This document shows, in pieces, positions 9,320 to 17,589 of a stretch of DNA of 64,000 bases. Below the pieces are notes generated by a model, which saw only the letters and a program-made list of their open reading frames with translations, made no database searches and was not told where the DNA came from. Both the position numbers and the translations under genes were made by a program. Numbering within the stretch: position 1 is the stretch's first letter; each line of letters begins with the position of its first letter. Source of the stretch: CAWABB01 sp963701735 (GTDB taxonomy: Bacteria > Bacteroidota > Ignavibacteria > UBA10030 > UBA6906); the NCBI GenBank assembly GCA_963701735.1, contig CAVPBI010000017.1:62001-126000 (forward strand), in the 5' to 3' direction.

Positions 9320-10292
9320 TCAATGGCCTTTCTTCGCCTTTGCATCCTTGACCTGAGCCTCGACCCACGGGATAGGTGAACCGGATCCCGTCCTCGAGGA
9401 AGACTTTCGGTTTCCATCCGAGCGAATAGATGCGCTCGTTGGAAAAGTTGCGCGATTGGACACCGACCGGGCCGGGAACATGCTTGATCGTGATGAGCCT
9501 CCCCGCGACCTTGGCGACCGTATTCGCAAGCTCATCCACCGTGACGTACTGCGGGCATCCGATATTCACCGCGCCGTGCAGGTCCGAATGCATGAGAAGA
9601 TAGATGCCGTCGACCATGTCGCTCACATAGGTGTAGGAACGGACCGCGGACCCGTCGCCCCAGACCTCGATCGTCCCGCCGTCGCCGACTTCGGCCACCT
9701 TGCGGCACATTGCCGCCGGGGCTTTCTCGCGCCCGCCCGTCCAGGTTCCCTCCGGCCCGTAACAGTTCTGAAAGCGCGCGATCCGCACCTGCATGCCGTA
9801 CCGGCGTTCGTAGGCCATCGCCACACGCTCGGAGTATAGTTTCTCCCAGCCGTACTCGTTGTCCGGATGCGCGGGGATTGCGTCGGCTTCCGTCATTTCC
9901 GGCTCGCCCGGCTTCATGTCACGGTACACGCAGACTGACGACGAGAAGAAGTACCGGGGGACTCCCATCCTGGCCGCGATGTCGGTCATGTAGATGTTGA
10001 TCAGCGCGCTGTTGTGCATGATCTCGGTTTCGGCGGAGTGGATGAAACCCATCCCGCCCATGTCCGCCGCGAGCTGATACACTTCGTCAAACGTGCCGCC
10101 GTCGACCGCGAGCGCCTTCTCGCAGTTTTCCTTGATTCTCAGATCCAGCAGCAGCGTCTCATCGGCAGCCTTCGGCGACCACTCGTGGGCTTTGATGTCC
10201 ACGCTCCGAACCCAGTACCCCTCGCCCTTGAGCTTCTTGACAAGGTGGCAACCAATGAATCCGCCTGCACCGCACACCAATGCCTTTTTCAC
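9320..10292 (-). CDS. GDP-mannose 3,5-epimerase-like NAD-dependent epimerase
   Basis: An extended short-chain dehydrogenase: NAD motif GAGGFIG, the GME-specific ADMGGMGFI, SSSVCVYRDM before the catalytic YGWEK (YxxxK), REKAPAAMCRK and WGDGSAVRSYTYV. These blocks match plant GDP-mannose 3,5-epimerase closely. The last ~17 residues (WVEAQVKDAKAKKGH) follow an indel near 9375. GTG at 10292 (MKKALVCGAGG) fits a CCGAGG ribosome site 6 bases upstream better than the TTG six bases earlier. It is the first gene of a pair with the kinase/nucleotidyltransferase fusion; its product may be GDP-galactose or a related sugar for surface polysaccharide. Confidence 0.85.
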
Positions 10293-10469
10293 TGACAACC
10301 TCGGATTGTTCTTCCTGATAGGAGATGCACTCTGGGCGACCGGGGGCGCCAGCTACTCTCTCCCTGGTGAGAGCGTGCGAATCTGTGCGGAGGGTGGAGT
10401 AGAGTGGCCCTATCATGAAAGGAGGCGAAAAGAATGCATAAAATCAATCGGAACGGACGTTTCGGAGGC

Positions 10470-10498
10470 TTGCATGTGGGGTGACAGGGAAGTATATT
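10470..10498 (+). promoter_or_regulatory. Sigma-70-type promoter of the first barrel gene
   Basis: TTGCAT at 10470-10475 and TATATT at 10493-10498, with 17 bp between, about 70 bases before the ATG at 10571. Confidence 0.6.
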
Positions 10499-10570
10499 GA
10501 TCATCAACTTCAGACCGGACCAGACAACGGTCGAGGAATCATCACTATCTACAACTTTTTCGGAGTACTC

Positions 10571-11117
10571 ATGAAGAAGATCTTCGGACTGCTTCTCCTT
10601 TTCGTGCTTGTTGCCAGTATCGCCACCGCGCAGACGACCGGCCCGGGCAAGGCAAAATGGACCATCGGACCGTCCGTCGGGCTTGAACTGCCAATTGGTG
10701 ACTACGCAGACATTGCCGGCTTCGGCATCGGCGCCACTGCGCGCGCGCAGTACGGCCTGCAGGAGAACCTGGCCCTGACCGGCGATTTCGGTTACACCTG
10801 GCACGCAAAGAAGAATGAGATCTCGACCTATGCATTTCCGCTCATGTTTGGAGCCAAGTATGCGGTTGGGAAGAGCTTCTACGTGTCGGGCCAGCTCGGT
10901 CTGTACTTCGTTACTGTCTCGGTGCCGGATCTGGTGATCCCCGGCATCGGTAATGTCATCTATCGATGCGAGCAACTCCGAGACGAAGTTCGCCCTCGCG
11001 CCCGGCGTCGGCTACGAGAAGGGACCGTGGGAAGCGTATTTCCGGTTCGTGGTGCTCGATACGGATATCATGAACCTGGGGTTGACCGTCGCGTACAACT
11101 TCCCGATGGCCTGGTAA
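10571..11117 (+). CDS. Outer-membrane beta-barrel protein, with one frameshift
   Basis: A Sec signal peptide (MKKIFGLLLLFVLVASIATAQ) is followed by about 160 residues of alternating barrel strands: WTIGPSVGLELPIGDYADIAG, ATARAQYGLQENLALTGDFGY, FPLMFGAKYAVGKSFYVSGQ. The frame is lost near 10962; the next frame continues FALAPGVGYEKGPWEAYF and ends VAYNFPMAW, an aromatic barrel end. It belongs to the porin-family OMP_b-brl group and has no assigned function. It is the first of three similar genes in tandem, each with its own transcription signals. A reading that joins it to the next gene is an artefact of two indels. Confidence 0.8.
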
Positions 11118-11141
11118 AGCACTCCGTCGTTCCAGAGCGTC

Positions 11142-11178
11142 ACGAGAGGGACTCGTTCGGGTCCCTCTCTCTTTTTTT
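11142..11178 (+). terminator. Rho-independent terminator
   Basis: Stem GAGAGGGACTC / GGGTCCCTCTC followed by seven T, 25 bases after the stop of the first barrel gene. Confidence 0.85.
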
Positions 11179-11324
11179 GGGGGGGGCGAAAGCCGGTGGT
11201 TCCCGGATGGCCGTAACCGGCGGATATTCGCAGGGGGCAGCGCTTTTCCGGGTGTGCCGCTATCGGCCGGAGGTCCGGAGCTCATGTCAACATTTCCTCA
11301 TCTCGATATTTCGTGCGGGGATTC

Positions 11325-11353
11325 TTGACAAAGTTGGGACTGCGGAGTACATT
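11325..11353 (+). promoter_or_regulatory. Sigma-70-type promoter of the second barrel gene
   Basis: A perfect TTGACA at 11325-11330 and TACATT at 11348-11353, 17 bp apart, 44 bases before the ATG at 11397. Confidence 0.8.
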
Positions 11354-11396
11354 CAGTCGTCTTTCCATTCCACATCCACCTGGAGGTTCCATTCCT

Positions 11397-11947
11397 ATGA
11401 ATCGACCGCTCGCAGTCGCAGTGATGCTTGGTGTGCTCATGACGCTTTCGGCCGCGCCCTCGCTCGCTCAGAAGCCGCAGTGGGCGGCCGGGTTCGAAAT
11501 GGGATTGTCGATCGCCTCCACCGGCGGAGGTGGACCCACGGACATACAATTTTCAGACAGGTCAGGTTTGAGTCGTCGGGATCAGGCGCGAAAGCCGGGT
11601 TTGTCTTTGGGCCTACGGGAGAAGTCATTTTCAGCAAGTCCTACGGGATCAGAACCGGGTTCTTCATCGGGACGCAAACCGGGACGCCCATCGAGTGGCA
11701 AAACCTGTTCCGCTACTACTTCAACATCAAGGGATCGGATATCAAGCCGTATGCCCACGCCGGCTTCAGCCTGATCTTCATCACAGGCGGTCCGTATGTC
11801 GCGATCCCGTTCGGCGGGGGAGCGTTGTTCCCGATCGCGAAGAATCTCTATATCCCCGCCGACCTGACGTTTGGTCCGATTTTCGGCGGGGGGACCACCG
11901 TCTTCGGCGTGCAGATCAAAGGGGGGATCAAGTACTACTTTGGCTGA
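11397..11947 (+). CDS. Outer-membrane beta-barrel protein, with one frameshift
   Basis: ATG 11397 follows TGGAGG and opens a signal peptide (MNRPLAVAVMLGVLMTLSAAPSLAQ). A short mature stretch (WAAGFEMGLSIASTGG) is broken near 11550. The next frame gives AGFVFGPTGEVIFSKSYGIRTGFFIG, DIKPYAHAGFSLIFITGG and the aromatic end IKGGIKYYFG. Total length is about 183 residues, typical of small porin-family barrels. It has its own promoter. Function is unknown. Confidence 0.78.
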
Positions 11948-12022
11948 TCCTGTCCCGGCCAGGGCTACAGAATGGAAGTCCATGGAAGCTCACTACCTCA
12001 CATCACACCCTACGAGGGAGGC

Positions 12023-12685
12023 ATGAAGAGGATTGGATTGCTTGTTGTGCTGGTGCTGGTGGCCGTCATGGCACAGGCACAGGTCAGATTTGGAGCAGGC
12101 CCGCAAGTGGGAATCTCATTTGCGTCCGCGGCCGAGCCTGCGGATAAGGTATACGGATTCGGATACGGCTTCGGGGCCCACGGAGACGTATCAATAAGCA
12201 AGTACTTCTCGGCGCGACTCAACTTCGATTACCACATCTTTGGAGCTGACGAAGACGAGATCGCAAAGTTGGGCTGGAGCTACCAGAACCAGGCGATCCA
12301 GAACGTCACACCCGAAGGTGCGACCGTTACCGTCATTGGCATCACGGCGAGTGTCATCGGGAAACTGCCGCTCGGCGGATCCGTGACGCCATACGCGATC
12401 GCCGGACTCGGCTACGGGATTTCGAATACTGGCGAACTCACAATCAGGGGCGTGATAGGCAACCAGCCGATCGAGGGAACCCTTGAGAGCGATAGCCAAT
12501 CCGGCTTCATGCTGAATTTTGGCGCAGGCGCGGAATTTGCGGTCAGCAAGACTGTGAGTCTCTACGGCGAGATCAAGTATGTGCTGATCCTCATCTCAGA
12601 GGAGACCGATCCGCAGACCGGGCAGAAGTCGGGAGGGAATGTTTCGCATCTCCCGATCATGTTCGGGATGACGTACTGGTTCTAG
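12023..12685 (+). CDS. Outer-membrane beta-barrel protein
   Basis: An intact 220-residue protein. ATG 12023 follows GGGAGG by three bases; a start 51 bases upstream would put 17 residues before the signal peptide and is less likely. The signal peptide ends MAQAQ. Strands include VRFGAGPQVGISFASAAEPA, FSARLNFDYHIFG and SVTPYAIAGLGYGISN, and the protein ends FGMTYWF, the usual barrel ending recognised by BamA. It is similar in plan to its two neighbours, which suggests tandem duplication. A strong terminator follows. Confidence 0.85.
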   Translation: MKRIGLLVVLVLVAVMAQAQVRFGAGPQVGISFASAAEPADKVYGFGYGFGAHGDVSISKYFSARLNFDYHIFGADEDEIAKLGWSYQNQAIQNVTPEGATVTVIGITASVIGKLPLGGSVTPYAIAGLGYGISNTGELTIRGVIGNQPIEGTLESDSQSGFMLNFGAGAEFAVSKTVSLYGEIKYVLILISEETDPQTGQKSGGNVSHLPIMFGMTYWF

Positions 12686-12715
12686 CCGCATCAGCTGTTG
12701 CGGGGCATGATTGAA

Positions 12716-12748
12716 GACGAGGGAGCTGTGGGCTCCCTCGTCCTTTTT
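12716..12748 (+). terminator. Rho-independent terminator
   Basis: Stem GACGAGGGAGC / GCTCCCTCGTC with a TGTGG loop and a T run, 30 bases after the third barrel gene. Confidence 0.88.
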
Positions 12749-12829
12749 CGCAATAGGTCAGGCCGAACCGGAGGTGAAGGAGGGTGCGGAGGCGTTCGGG
12801 TGTGGCTCGACAATCCGCGAGCAGAGCTG

Positions 12830-12858
12830 TTGTGAAAAAGGGGCAGATTCCTTATCTT
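12830..12858 (+). promoter_or_regulatory. Promoter of tRNA-Arg(ACG)
   Basis: TTGTGA at 12830-12835 and TATCTT at 12853-12858, 17 bp apart, 17 bases before the tRNA. Confidence 0.65.
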
Positions 12859-12875
12859 CATCTCCGCACGTTGAC

Positions 12876-12949
12876 GCGCCCATAGCTCAACTGGATAGAG
12901 CGACAGACTACGGATCTGTAGGTTAGGGGTTCGACTCCTCTTGGGCGCA
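12876..12949 (+). tRNA. tRNA-Arg (ACG)
   Basis: A 74-nt cloverleaf beginning GCGCCCATAGCTCAACTGGA, with a perfect 7-bp acceptor stem, anticodon loop CTACGGA (ACG at 34-36) and T arm GGGTTCGACTCC. A34 is the target of TadA, encoded in this window. The CCA end is not encoded. Confidence 0.95.
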
Positions 12950-12960
12950 CGACAACTGAA

Positions 12961-12994
12961 ACGGCCCCGGTGCAACACGTTGCGCCGGGGCCGT
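12961..12994. terminator. Long GC-rich hairpin after tRNA-Arg(ACG)
   Basis: ACGGCCCCGGTGCAAC pairs with GTTGCGCCGGGGCCGT across a very short centre. No clear T run follows, so its role as terminator is inferred from position only. Confidence 0.5.
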
Positions 12995-13074
12995 CACGTT
13001 CTCCTTCCGTCCGCCTGCCGGAGCGGCAAGAGCTGCCTGCTGCCGCAGAGAAGGAGGACGCGGCCACAAAGCGA

Positions 13075-13104
13075 AGGACCCCGGCCTGTGGAAGCCGGGG
13101 TCCT
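13075..13104 (-). terminator. Terminator hairpin of tRNA-Glu
   Basis: Perfect 11-bp stem (AGGACCCCGGC / GCCGGGGTCCT) directly after the tRNA-Glu 3' end on the reverse strand, followed there by TCGCTTTGT. Confidence 0.6.
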
Positions 13105-13105
13105 G

Positions 13106-13178
13106 TAGCCTTAACGGGAATCGAACCCGTATTTTAGCCTTGAGAGGGCTACGTCCTAAACCGTTAGACGATAAGGCC
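13106..13178 (-). tRNA. tRNA-Glu (CUC)
   Basis: A 73-nt cloverleaf on the reverse strand beginning GGCCTTATCGTCTAACGG, with anticodon loop CTCTCAA (CTC at 34-36), T loop GTTCGATTC and discriminator A. It lies downstream of tRNA-Gln on the same strand. Confidence 0.95.
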
Positions 13179-13187
13179 AAGATGAAG

Positions 13188-13225
13188 ATCATTTGCGGAT
13201 TGTGGATCCACGATCCGCAAATGAT
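13188..13225 (-). terminator. 38-nt near-perfect inverted repeat between tRNA-Gln and tRNA-Glu
   Basis: ATCATTTGCGGAT pairs with ATCCGCAAATGAT around a second palindrome, GTGGATCCAC. On the reverse strand it lies after tRNA-Gln and could end that transcript or be a processing site. Confidence 0.5.
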
Positions 13226-13248
13226 TTCTCGGGGCCGGGGGCCCCGCG

Positions 13249-13319
13249 CTGCCCCGCAAGGATTCGAACCTCGATAAACAGATCCAGAGTCTGCTGTCTT
13301 GCCGTTAGACGACGGGGCA
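13249..13319 (-). tRNA. tRNA-Gln (CUG)
   Basis: A 71-nt cloverleaf on the reverse strand beginning TGCCCCGTCGTCTAACGG, with anticodon loop CTCTGGA (CTG at 34-36), T loop GTTCGAATC and discriminator G, the form expected for tRNA-Gln. Confidence 0.94.
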
Positions 13320-13398
13320 ATCTGCCGCAGCGTTAAATATACAAACGATCAGGCTTTTCCGCAAGCCTGCAGGCACTCGCCGGAACGCATTCGCTTCG

Positions 13399-13427
13399 TT
13401 GACTTTCGTACGCCCTTTTGGTATTTT
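13399..13427 (+). promoter_or_regulatory. Promoter of the psd-pssA operon
   Basis: TTGACT at 13399-13404 and TATTTT at 13422-13427, 17 bp apart, 34 bases before the start codon. Confidence 0.65.
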
Positions 13428-13461
13428 CATGTGATAATCCGCTGTTTAGCACGAGGGGAAC

Positions 13462-14115
13462 TTGATCATAACGCGGTATGGATACGACGTCGTCACAACG
13501 GTCCTCGTCTTAGTCGTCGTCGGCACGCTCCTGGCGCTGTTCTTCATTGAACCCCGGTTTCTTCGCTACTCTGCCGCCGCAATCCTCCTGGGTTTCCTGC
13601 TCTTCACGCTCTACTTTTTCCGCGATCCCGAACGGGTGACACCGTCCGGCGAGGCGCTGGTTATCGCCCCCGCCGACGGGAAGATCGTGCAGATTGTGGA
13701 TGTGCGCGAGGACGAGTACCTGAAGGCGGACGCCGTCCAGATCAGCATTTTCATGTCACCCCTCAATGTCCACGTGAACCGGTTCCCCATCTCGGGAACC
13801 GTCGGATACGTCAAGTACTATCCGGGCGAGTTCCTGGTGGCGTTCGACGACAAATCGTCCCTCAGGAACGAGCGCACCCACATCGGTGTCGAGAACGGGC
13901 GGATGCGCGTGCTGTTCAAGCAGATCGCCGGGTTCGTGGCCCGGCGGATCGTCGCGGACACGAAGGAAGGCGATCCTGCCGTGGCGGGGCAGCGCTTCGG
14001 AATGATCAAGTTCGGGTCGCGCGTCGATGTCATACTCCCGCGGAGCGTCTCGGTGCTCGTCAAGGTGGGCCAGGTGACCGTGGCGGGGGAGACGATCCTT
14101 GCGACGGCCTCCTGA
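13462..14115 (+). CDS. psd: Phosphatidylserine decarboxylase proenzyme
   Basis: A 217-residue short-form Psd that turns phosphatidylserine into phosphatidylethanolamine. Two N-terminal hydrophobic segments are followed by FFRDPER, APADGKIVQI, the MSPLNVHVNRFPISGTV block and FGSRVDVILP, whose GS is the self-cleavage site giving the pyruvoyl group. It starts at TTG 13462 after GAGGGG; no better start lies nearby. It is 30 bases upstream of pssA, so the two steps to phosphatidylethanolamine are made together. Confidence 0.94.
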   Translation: MIITRYGYDVVTTVLVLVVVGTLLALFFIEPRFLRYSAAAILLGFLLFTLYFFRDPERVTPSGEALVIAPADGKIVQIVDVREDEYLKADAVQISIFMSPLNVHVNRFPISGTVGYVKYYPGEFLVAFDDKSSLRNERTHIGVENGRMRVLFKQIAGFVARRIVADTKEGDPAVAGQRFGMIKFGSRVDVILPRSVSVLVKVGQVTVAGETILATAS

Positions 14116-14145
14116 CATGAACGGCAGCACACAGGCATTGGCCGG

Positions 14146-14913
14146 ATGAAAATCACTCGCGCCGTTGTCCCGAGCCTGTTCACCGTGCTGAACATGTTCT
14201 CGGGCTTCATGTCGATCCTCCATGCGAGCCGCGGGGAGTTCATCGCCGCTTCCTGGTTCATCGCCCTGGCAGCCGGCTTCGACGCCCTGGACGGCGTCAT
14301 GGCGCGCATCACGAAGACGTCGTCCCAGTTCGGGGTCGAGATCGATTCCCTCTCCGACGTCGTCTCGTTCGGCGCCGCGCCGGCATTCCTGGTGCATCAG
14401 ATGGACCTCTACCGGCTTGAAGGCGTGGGGGTGGTCGTGAGCTCGCTGCTGATGGTGTTCGCGGGCCTCAGGCTGGCACGTTTCAATTCGAACCTGAAGG
14501 GATTCGACAAGGCGTACTTCGTGGGCCTGCCGGTCCCGATGAGCGCGTTGACGGTCGCGTCCTACACGCTGAATTTCTTCTCGGCCGAATCCGGACTGTC
14601 GCCCCTGGCGGCGCCGTTTCTCCCGTACCTGTCCGCAGGGCTCGGTCTGCTGATGGTCAGCAAGATCCGCTACAACACGCTGCCCAAGCCCTCGGTCGCC
14701 ACCGTCAGGAAGCACCCGTTCGGATCGTTCCTTGCGCTGGCGGCGATCGTTGCCATCGCGTGGACGGGCGGCAAGGCGCTGCTGCCGCTGCTGCTGGCAG
14801 TCATACTCTTTGGAATCGTCCGGTACATCGTCGAGTTCATCCGCAGGGCCAGGTCGTCGGGCGACGAGTTCGACGATACAGACATCACAGAGTCCGGGCA
14901 GATCGATCGCTAA
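14146..14913 (+). CDS. pssA: CDP-diacylglycerol-serine O-phosphatidyltransferase
   Basis: A membrane CDP-alcohol phosphatidyltransferase of 255 residues with the full family signature DALDGVMARITKTSSQFG-VEIDSLSD (DGxxAR, then G and two Asp). Several hydrophobic helices fill the rest. It joins serine to CDP-diacylglycerol, giving the substrate of the preceding Psd. The C-terminal tail after residue ~230 is acidic and probably cytoplasmic. Confidence 0.94.
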   Translation: MKITRAVVPSLFTVLNMFSGFMSILHASRGEFIAASWFIALAAGFDALDGVMARITKTSSQFGVEIDSLSDVVSFGAAPAFLVHQMDLYRLEGVGVVVSSLLMVFAGLRLARFNSNLKGFDKAYFVGLPVPMSALTVASYTLNFFSAESGLSPLAAPFLPYLSAGLGLLMVSKIRYNTLPKPSVATVRKHPFGSFLALAAIVAIAWTGGKALLPLLLAVILFGIVRYIVEFIRRARSSGDEFDDTDITESGQIDR

Positions 14914-14923
14914 GGAGGCAGCC

Positions 14924-15172
14924 GTGTATCGCGCGAAAATCAGAGTGACGCTTCGCCCTTCCATTCTCGACCCGCAGGGGAAAGCGGTCGAGCACGCCAT
15001 CGCCTCGCTGGGGGGCGGGGCCGTCCGGGATGTGCGGATGGGCAAGTATGTCGAGCTCTCCATCGACGAGCGCACCGAGGCGGACGCCCGGCGCGTGGCG
15101 GACGACGTGTGCAGGAAGCTGCTCGCGAATCCCGTCATGGAAGACTTCGTGTTCGAGCTGGAGAAGGCGTGA
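14924..15172 (+). CDS. purS: Phosphoribosylformylglycinamidine synthase subunit PurS
   Basis: An 82-residue PurS starting at GTG after GGAGG (MYRAKIRVTLRPSILDPQGK), with SLGGGAVRDVRMGKYVEL and ending NPVMEDFVFELEKA, as in the family. PurS bridges PurQ and PurL in the FGAM synthase complex of purine synthesis. Its TGA overlaps the purQ ATG, indicating coupled translation. purL is not in the window. Confidence 0.95.
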   Translation: MYRAKIRVTLRPSILDPQGKAVEHAIASLGGGAVRDVRMGKYVELSIDERTEADARRVADDVCRKLLANPVMEDFVFELEKA

Positions 15173-15936
15173 TGCCTGATCCGAAGGTCACATTCGGCGT
15201 GGTGGTGTTCCCGGGGTCGAATTGCGACCACGACGCCTACTACGCGGCCAAGAAGGTGCTCGGCCAGGACGCCGTGTTCCTCTGGCACAAGGAGACCCAT
15301 CTCCAGGACGTCGATGTCGTCATCCTGCCGGGCGGCTTCTCCTACGGGGATTACCTCCGGTGCGGCGCCATCGCGCGCTTCTCGCCGATCATGAAGGAGG
15401 TGGTGCGGTTCGCGGAGCTGGGCGGGACGGTGATCGGCATCTGCAACGGATTCCAGATCCTCGTCGAGGCGGGGCTGCTCCCCGGAGTGCTCCTGCGCAA
15501 CACGTCGCTCCGGTTCGTCTGCAAGTACGTGCACCTGCGCGTGGAAAACGCATCCACCAGATTCACGGGGCTCTGCGCGGCCGGCCAGGTTCTGGCCATC
15601 CCCGTGGCGCACGGCGACGGGAACTACTTCACCGACCCGGAGACGCTCCGGGCGCTGGAGCGGCGCGGGCAGGTGGTGTTCCGATATGCGGAGCCCGACG
15701 GCACGATCAGCGATGCCGCGAACCCGAACGGGTCAATGGCCAACATCGCGGGAATAGTCAACGAACGTGGAAACGTTCTCGGCATGATGCCTCATCCGGA
15801 GCGTGCGTCCGACCCGGTCCTCGGACACACGGACGGTCAGCTGCTGTTCAGGTCGATCATTGAATGGACCAATGCACGAGCCCGCGGAACGCGGGAGGAG
15901 AAGGAGACATGGGCAACATCGGCGCAACCGAAATAA
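15172..15936 (+). CDS. purQ: Phosphoribosylformylglycinamidine synthase subunit PurQ
   Basis: The glutaminase subunit of FGAM synthase: class I glutamine amidotransferase with VVVFPGSNCDHDAYYA, LPGGFSYGDYLRCGAIA, the nucleophile Cys in GICNGFQIL and the His/Glu of MMPHPERA. It releases ammonia from glutamine for PurL. The end (about residues 245-254) overlaps the tatA start by 28 bases and contains no family signature, so it may be a small extension. Confidence 0.95.
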   Translation: MPDPKVTFGVVVFPGSNCDHDAYYAAKKVLGQDAVFLWHKETHLQDVDVVILPGGFSYGDYLRCGAIARFSPIMKEVVRFAELGGTVIGICNGFQILVEAGLLPGVLLRNTSLRFVCKYVHLRVENASTRFTGLCAAGQVLAIPVAHGDGNYFTDPETLRALERRGQVVFRYAEPDGTISDAANPNGSMANIAGIVNERGNVLGMMPHPERASDPVLGHTDGQLLFRSIIEWTNARARGTREEKETWATSAQPK

Positions 15937-16115
15937 TCCTCATCCTGTTCGTCATCCTGGTGTTCTTCGGGGCGAAGAAGATCCCCGAGCTCGCGCAGGG
16001 ACTCGGGAAGGGGATCAGGGAGTTCAAGAAGGCGACCCGCGAGATCGAGGACGAAGTCACGACCGAGATCAAGAAGGTCGACGACGCAACGCGGTCGGCG
16101 GACAAGAAGAGCTGA
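15909..16115 (+). CDS. tatA: Twin-arginine translocase subunit TatA/E
   Basis: A 68-residue protein: short N-terminus, one membrane helix (ATEIILILFVILVFFGAKKIPELA) with the FGxKKxPEL hinge, an amphipathic helix (QGLGKGIREFKKATREI) and a charged tail. TatA forms the pore that exports folded proteins. ATG 15909 lies behind AGAAGGAGA. No tatC is seen nearby. Confidence 0.93.
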   Translation: MGNIGATEIILILFVILVFFGAKKIPELAQGLGKGIREFKKATREIEDEVTTEIKKVDDATRSADKKS

Positions 16116-16147
16116 GTCTCGATAGGCTTCATCGCGCATCCCCACCT

Positions 16148-17566
16148 ATGCCGCTGACCTCCTACAGCCAGTCACGCGCACGCCTGAACGCGGGCGACGC
16201 CACCGTCGCACGCCTTGTGGATGAGTTCCTGGCGTCGATCGCTTCGACGAAGCACCTGAACGCGTACCTTGCCGTCCTCGATCAGAGGGCGAAGGAGCGC
16301 GCGCAGGCCGTCGACCGCCGGCGCGCCGAGGGACGTGCGGGATCGCTCGCCGGGATGGTCGTGGCGGTGAAGGATGTGATCTGCATGAAGGGGCAGAAGG
16401 TCACCTGCGGCTCGCGGATCCTCGAGGACTTCGTCTCCCTGTACGACGCGACGGCCGTCCGCAGGCTCGAAGAGGAAGATGCGGTCGTCATCGGGAAGAC
16501 GAACATGGACGAGTTCGCGATGGGATCGTCCACCGAGAACTCCGCCTTCGGGCCCGTGCTGAATCCGGTTGACGAAACCCGCGTGCCCGGAGGGTCGAGC
16601 GGCGGCTCGTGTGTTGCGGTCGCCTCGGGCACCGCGCACGTCGCGCTCGGCACCGACACCGGGGGATCGATCAGGCAGCCGGCGGCGTTCTGCGGCATCG
16701 TGGGGCTCAAGCCCACGTACGGCCGCGTGTCACGATACGGTCTCGTCGCGCTCTCGTCGTCCTTCGACCAGATCGGGCCGTTCGCGGTCAGCGTCTCGGA
16801 CGCCGCGCGCGTGCTGCGCGCGATCGCAGGGCACGACCCGTCCGACAGCACCTCGGCGAATGTCCCGGTCCCCGACTACGTCGCGGCGCTCACGGGAGAC
16901 GTCCGCGGGCTCCGGGTCGGACTTCCCCGCGAGGCGTTCGGCGAAGGCCTGCAGCCGGAAGTGCGGTCCGCCGTGGAACAGGCCGTGGATGCGCTCCGCA
17001 AGGGCGGAGCGAGCGTCATGGATGTGTCGCTCCCGCATTCTCAGTACACGATCTCAACATACTATATCCTGATGACCGCCGAAGCATCGTCGAACCTCGC
17101 GCGGTACGACGGAGCCCGGTACGGGCGGCGCACGCCGGGTGCACGCGACCTCGTCGACATGTACACGCGGTCACGCAGCGAGGGCTTCGGGGCGGAGACG
17201 AAACGGCGCATCATGCTCGGGACGTACGTCCTCTCCGCGGGCTACTACGATGCGTACTACCGGAAGGCACAGAGGGTCCGGCGTCTGATCCAGCAGGACT
17301 TCTTCCGCGCGTTTGCGGACGTGGACTGCATCCTGATGCCGACGACGCCGACCACCGCGTTCCGCCTCGGCGAGAAGATCGACGACCCGCTGGCCATGTA
17401 CCTCTCAGACATCTATACGGTCTCCGCGAACCTGGCCGGCGTACCGGCGATCAGCGTCCCGTACGGCAAGGACGCGCAGGGCCTGCCGATCGGCGTGCAG
17501 TTCGTCGGCCGGCAGTTCGACGAAGCCACGATCCTCCGCGCAGCGGACTTTCTCGAGACATCCTGA
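16148..17566 (+). CDS. gatA: Aspartyl/glutamyl-tRNA amidotransferase subunit A
   Basis: A 472-residue amidase-signature enzyme that frees ammonia from glutamine for GatB to amidate misacylated Glu-tRNA-Gln or Asp-tRNA-Asn. The Ser-cisSer-Lys triad is present: Lys in VAVKDVICMKG, the Ser pair in RVPGGSSGGSCVAVASG and GTDTGGSIRQPAAFCG. GLKPTYGRVSRYGL and VPAISVPYG...LPIGVQFVG are also normal. The start was set at ATG 16148, the usual family length. gatB and gatC are not in the window. Confidence 0.96.
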   Translation: MPLTSYSQSRARLNAGDATVARLVDEFLASIASTKHLNAYLAVLDQRAKERAQAVDRRRAEGRAGSLAGMVVAVKDVICMKGQKVTCGSRILEDFVSLYDATAVRRLEEEDAVVIGKTNMDEFAMGSSTENSAFGPVLNPVDETRVPGGSSGGSCVAVASGTAHVALGTDTGGSIRQPAAFCGIVGLKPTYGRVSRYGLVALSSSFDQIGPFAVSVSDAARVLRAIAGHDPSDSTSANVPVPDYVAALTGDVRGLRVGLPREAFGEGLQPEVRSAVEQAVDALRKGGASVMDVSLPHSQYTISTYYILMTAEASSNLARYDGARYGRRTPGARDLVDMYTRSRSEGFGAETKRRIMLGTYVLSAGYYDAYYRKAQRVRRLIQQDFFRAFADVDCILMPTTPTTAFRLGEKIDDPLAMYLSDIYTVSANLAGVPAISVPYGKDAQGLPIGVQFVGRQFDEATILRAADFLETS

Positions 17567-17589
17567 CCCATCATCCGAACGGCGTACCC

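Noticed and set aside
10481..11947. One continuous 488-residue frame across two barrel genes
   Set aside because: It joins the first half of one barrel protein to the second half of the next because each has an indel. The second gene has its own promoter, ribosome site and signal peptide, and a terminator lies between.
13756..15612. Long reverse-strand frame of 618 codons
   Set aside because: It is opposite psd, pssA, purS and purQ, all with clear motifs; GC-rich codon use leaves few stops on the other strand. No recognisable domain.
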